Source: Deltaproteobacteria bacterium
GTDB lineage: Bacteria > Myxococcota_A > UBA796 > UBA2385
Direction: 5' to 3'
Assembly: GCA_947462115.1 (NCBI GenBank)
Contig: CANHON010000065.1
Coordinates: 1 to 15,932 of the forward strand
Length of the DNA: 15,932 bases
The position numbers and the translations under genes were made by a program. Positions 13,914-15,932 of this stretch are shown here, piece after piece (positions within the stretch are counted from its first letter, which is position 1; each line of letters opens with the position of its first letter). A model generated the notes under the pieces. It had not been told where the DNA came from. It made no database searches and saw nothing but the letters and a program-made list of their open reading frames with translations.

Positions 13914-14706
13914 AGTCGGGCCGGGGCGGGGCGCTGAGCCCGAGGCCGGCGGCCTGCAGGGCGGCTTGGGCCTCCGGGGACTCCGTCAGGTACCGGGCGA
14001 GCTCCAGCGCCTCCGCGCGGTGGGGCGCGGTGCGCAGCAGGGCGAGGTCGACCCGGGCCCGGGTGGTCGGGCTGTGCGGCCAGTCGGTGATGGTGAGGGT
14101 GGTCGTGGCGCCCACCGCTTCGCTGCGCCGCAAGATCGCCGCCTCGGTCCGGCCGGAGACCAGGGCGGCGATGGCGCTGGGCCCGTCGGCGGGCTGGCTC
14201 AAGTGCTCGCGCACGCCGCTCCACAGGCCCGCTTCGGTGAGCGCGGCCCGTCCGACGCGGCCGGTCCAGCCGCCCTCGGGCAGCGCGACCCGGAGGGGGT
14301 TCGGACGGGCGAGGTCGATGGGGTGGCGCACCGGCCGCTCGGGCTGGGCGCGGGTGACGATGACCAGCGGGTCGTCGAACAGCGGCCAGGTCTCGCTGGG
14401 GTTGACGTGCCCATCGGTGATGAGGTCGGTGAGCCACCGGGGCTCGGCGGAGATGTACAGGTCGCCCGGCGCACCGCCGTTGACCTGCCGGGTGATGCGC
14501 TCCGGGCTGTCTTCAGCGAGCTGCACCTTCATCCCGCTGCGCTCGGTCCACGCCTCGGTCAGCGGCGCCAGCAGGCCGGCCATGCCGCTCGGGCACAGCA
14601 GGGCCACCCGCGGCTCGCGGTGCCGCTCGGGCGCGCAGGCCGCGGCGACGAGGAGAAATAGGCCCGCCGCAAGGGTGTGGAGGCCGAAGGATCCGGGCTG
14701 CCTCAT
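13900..14706 (-). CDS. ModA-like solute-binding lipoprotein
   Basis: This 268-residue protein resembles periplasmic binding proteins of the molybdate/tungstate type (SBP_bac_11). The N-terminus is a lipoprotein signal: positive MRQPGS..., hydrophobic LAAGLFLLVAAA and lipobox Cys24, so it should be anchored to a membrane on the periplasmic side. The mature part starts RVALLCPSGMAGLLAPLTEAW, then GDLYISAEPRW (81-91), DPLVIVTRA, and PEGGWTGRVGRAALTEAGLW, which corresponds to the hinge region of ModA. Late in the protein, SGRTEAAILRRSEAV matches the usual GxAD...YxSDA segment only loosely. No ModB or ModC gene is in the window, so the ligand is uncertain. The gene follows asnB by 24 nt on the same strand, and its start region is duplicated by a 14-bp repeat. 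Its 3' end overlaps the convergent gene by 14 bp. Confidence 0.82.
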   Translation of the reverse strand: MRQPGSFGLHTLAAGLFLLVAAACAPERHREPRVALLCPSGMAGLLAPLTEAWTERSGMKVQLAEDSPERITRQVNGGAPGDLYISAEPRWLTDLITDGHVNPSETWPLFDDPLVIVTRAQPERPVRHPIDLARPNPLRVALPEGGWTGRVGRAALTEAGLWSGVREHLSQPADGPSAIAALVSGRTEAAILRRSEAVGATTTLTITDWPHSPTTRARVDLALLRTAPHRAEALELARYLTESPEAQAALQAAGLGLSAPPRPDFSPG

Positions 14707-14743
14707 GCTCGCCGCCTCATGCTCGCCGCCTCACGGTCGCCGC
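14702..14743. repeat. Three tandem copies of a 14-bp unit across the asnB/modA-like junction
   Basis: CTCATGCTCGCCGC occurs perfectly at 14702-14715 and 14716-14729, and with two changes (CTCACGGTCGCCGC) at 14730-14743. On the minus strand the first two copies each carry GAGCATGAG, so the ATG used by the lipoprotein gene (14706) has a twin at 14720. The degenerate copy contains the asnB stop TGA (14733-14731). Translation from the twin ATG gives only five codons (MRRRA), and its TGA overlaps the real start as ATGA. Confidence 0.9.
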
Positions 14744-15932
14744 TCCAAGTAGGCGACGAGGATCAGGGCCGACCACAGCCGGCGCCGGTGGTCGCGCTGG
14801 CCGCGCTCGTGCTCCCCAATGACGCGCTGCAGGGTCTCTTGGGGGATCCAGTCGGCCAGGCGCTGGGGGAGGCGGTGCAGCAGCCCGCGGGCCGGGCCCC
14901 GCAGCCAGGGGCCGATGGGGGTGCCGAAGCCCTTCTTTTTCCGGTGAACGGTCGCCTCAGGCAGCAGGCCCGCCATCGCCGCCCGCAGCACCCGCTTGCC
15001 CTCCCGGCCCCGCACCTTGTGGCCGAGGCCGATGTCGGCGGCGAGCTGAACGACGCTGTGGTCGAGGAAGGGGCTCCGCACCTCGACCCCGTGCGCCATG
15101 CTGGCCCGATCGACCTTCACGAGCACGCCCTCGGGCAGGTACAGCCGCTGGTCGATGTAGAGTGCGCGGGCGCCGCGATCGGCGGGGGCCTCGGCGGCCA
15201 CCGCGTCCACCGCCGCCCACACCGAAGGGCCGGCCTCGAGCTCCTCGGGCGCCCAGGCGCCCATCCACCGCTGGTGCTGGCGGGCCCACGGCAGGCCCAG
15301 GCCCGAGGCCAGCGCCTTGGCCTGAAAGTCCAGCGAGACGCCGTCGTAGCGGACCGGCAGGCGCGCGGTCAGCCGGCGGAGCGCGCCCGCGACCGGCTGG
15401 AGCAGGGGCGCGAGCTGGTGCGCGAAGACCGTGGGGTAGCCGCCGAACAGCTCGTCGGCGCCGTCCCCCGACAGCGCGCAGCGGAAGCCAGCCGCCCGGA
15501 GTCCCTCGAACAACCGCCAGGCGCCCACCAAGGAGGAGTCCGCCAGCGGCTCGTCCATGTGGGCGGCGATCTTGGCGAGGGTCGGCTCGAGATCAGCGGC
15601 CTGCAGGGTGATCTCGTGGTGGTGGGTGCCGAGCGTGTCGGCGGTCTGCCGCGCCAGGTCGGCCTCGTCGAAGCCGGGCCCCTCCACCCGCACGGTGAAG
15701 CTGTGCAGGCCAGGCCGGCGGGAGGTCGCCAAGGCGGCCACAGCGCTGGAGTCGAGGCCGCCGCTGAGCAGAATGGCGCAGGGCACGTCCGCTTCGAGGC
15801 GCTGCCCCACCGAGACATCCAGACAGCCGCGCAGGCTTTTGGCCCAGCGGCCGAGGTCGCCCGCCTCGCCGACCTCCGGCAGGGGCCAGGACCACCAGCG
15901 CCGCTGCGTCCGCCCGCTGGCGTCGAGGGTCA
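14731..15932 (-). CDS. asnB: Asparagine synthetase B (glutamine-hydrolysing), synthetase domain, 5' end beyond window
   Basis: The reading frame is open to the window edge, so about 400 C-terminal codons are seen; the N-terminal glutamine amidotransferase domain is outside. The enzyme activates aspartate with ATP and amidates it in the cytoplasm. Visible motifs are the PP-loop SGGLDSS (15765-15745), the second ATP/aspartate-site motif SGDGADELFGGY, YLPEGVLVKVDRASMAHGVE, VRSPFLDH and RKKKGFGTPIGPWL. The segment WSWPLPE...VGQRLEADVPCA just before the PP-loop is the normal domain junction, so the GTG at 15810 is an internal codon. Many AsnB paralogues serve in exopolysaccharide or secondary-metabolite clusters, and the sequence cannot exclude such a role. 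The stop lies 24 nt before the ModA-like gene, suggesting co-transcription. Confidence 0.93.
   Translation of the reverse strand, partial: TLDASGRTQRRWWSWPLPEVGEAGDLGRWAKSLRGCLDVSVGQRLEADVPCAILLSGGLDSSAVAALATSRRPGLHSFTVRVEGPGFDEADLARQTADTLGTHHHEITLQAADLEPTLAKIAAHMDEPLADSSLVGAWRLFEGLRAAGFRCALSGDGADELFGGYPTVFAHQLAPLLQPVAGALRRLTARLPVRYDGVSLDFQAKALASGLGLPWARQHQRWMGAWAPEELEAGPSVWAAVDAVAAEAPADRGARALYIDQRLYLPEGVLVKVDRASMAHGVEVRSPFLDHSVVQLAADIGLGHKVRGREGKRVLRAAMAGLLPEATVHRKKKGFGTPIGPWLRGPARGLLHRLPQRLADWIPQETLQRVIGEHERGQRDHRRRLWSALILVAYLERRP

Noticed and set aside
15593..15895. Alternative minus-strand frames over the asnB region
   Set aside because: They are out of frame with the continuous AsnB motifs that run through to the window edge.

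Overview
This window comes from a very GC-rich bacterial chromosome. It carries mostly core housekeeping genes at high coding density, and no gap between genes is longer than about 180 bp. A Gram-negative envelope is indicated by a DsbD-family periplasmic/inner-membrane reductant exporter, a lipoprotein with a lipobox, and Mpl, which recycles meso-DAP-containing murein peptides. A site upstream of recA matches 14 of 17 positions of the LexA box I remember for Myxococcus xanthus. My best guess is therefore a myxobacterium-like (Myxococcota / former Deltaproteobacteria) genome, at low confidence. I see no tRNA, rRNA, CRISPR array, insertion sequence, integrase or phage gene.

Layout. Plus strand, 1-5333: the 3' end of sucB (E2 of 2-oxoglutarate dehydrogenase), a PilT/PilU-type twitching ATPase, alaS, and a diacylglycerol-kinase-family lipid kinase. 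A perfect 12-bp-stem hairpin (5356-5390) separates the kinase from recA, which runs in the opposite direction. Minus strand, 5400-9624: in transcription order, a GT2 (dolichyl-phosphate-mannose-synthase-like) glycosyltransferase, a DUF2064/TIGR04282-type nucleotidyl/glycosyl transferase, mpl and recA. The 179-bp gap between mpl and recA holds the richest regulatory signal of the window: a perfect TATAAT, a 15-nt inverted repeat, and a second promoter-like pair overlapping the LexA-box-like site. Plus strand, 9777-13913: a 977-residue DsbD-like protein with two successive periplasmic cysteine-pair domains, then an Ala/Pro-rich protein of unknown function with in-frame tandem repeats. Minus strand, 13900-15932: asparagine synthetase B (cut by the window edge) followed by a ModA-like solute-binding lipoprotein. 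The junction between these two carries a 14-bp near-tandem repeat that duplicates the start codon region.

How the genes fit together. Mpl and the two transferases suggest a small envelope group next to recA. The DsbD-like protein would move electrons from cytosolic thioredoxin to periplasmic partners. Most neighbours look like unrelated housekeeping genes placed side by side. I find no convincing complete undescribed system. The most interesting items are the tandem cysteine-pair DsbD-like protein, the layered recA control region, the repeat at the asnB/modA-like junction, the uncharacterised Ala/Pro-rich protein, and residue changes in normally conserved positions of RecA and the lipid kinase.
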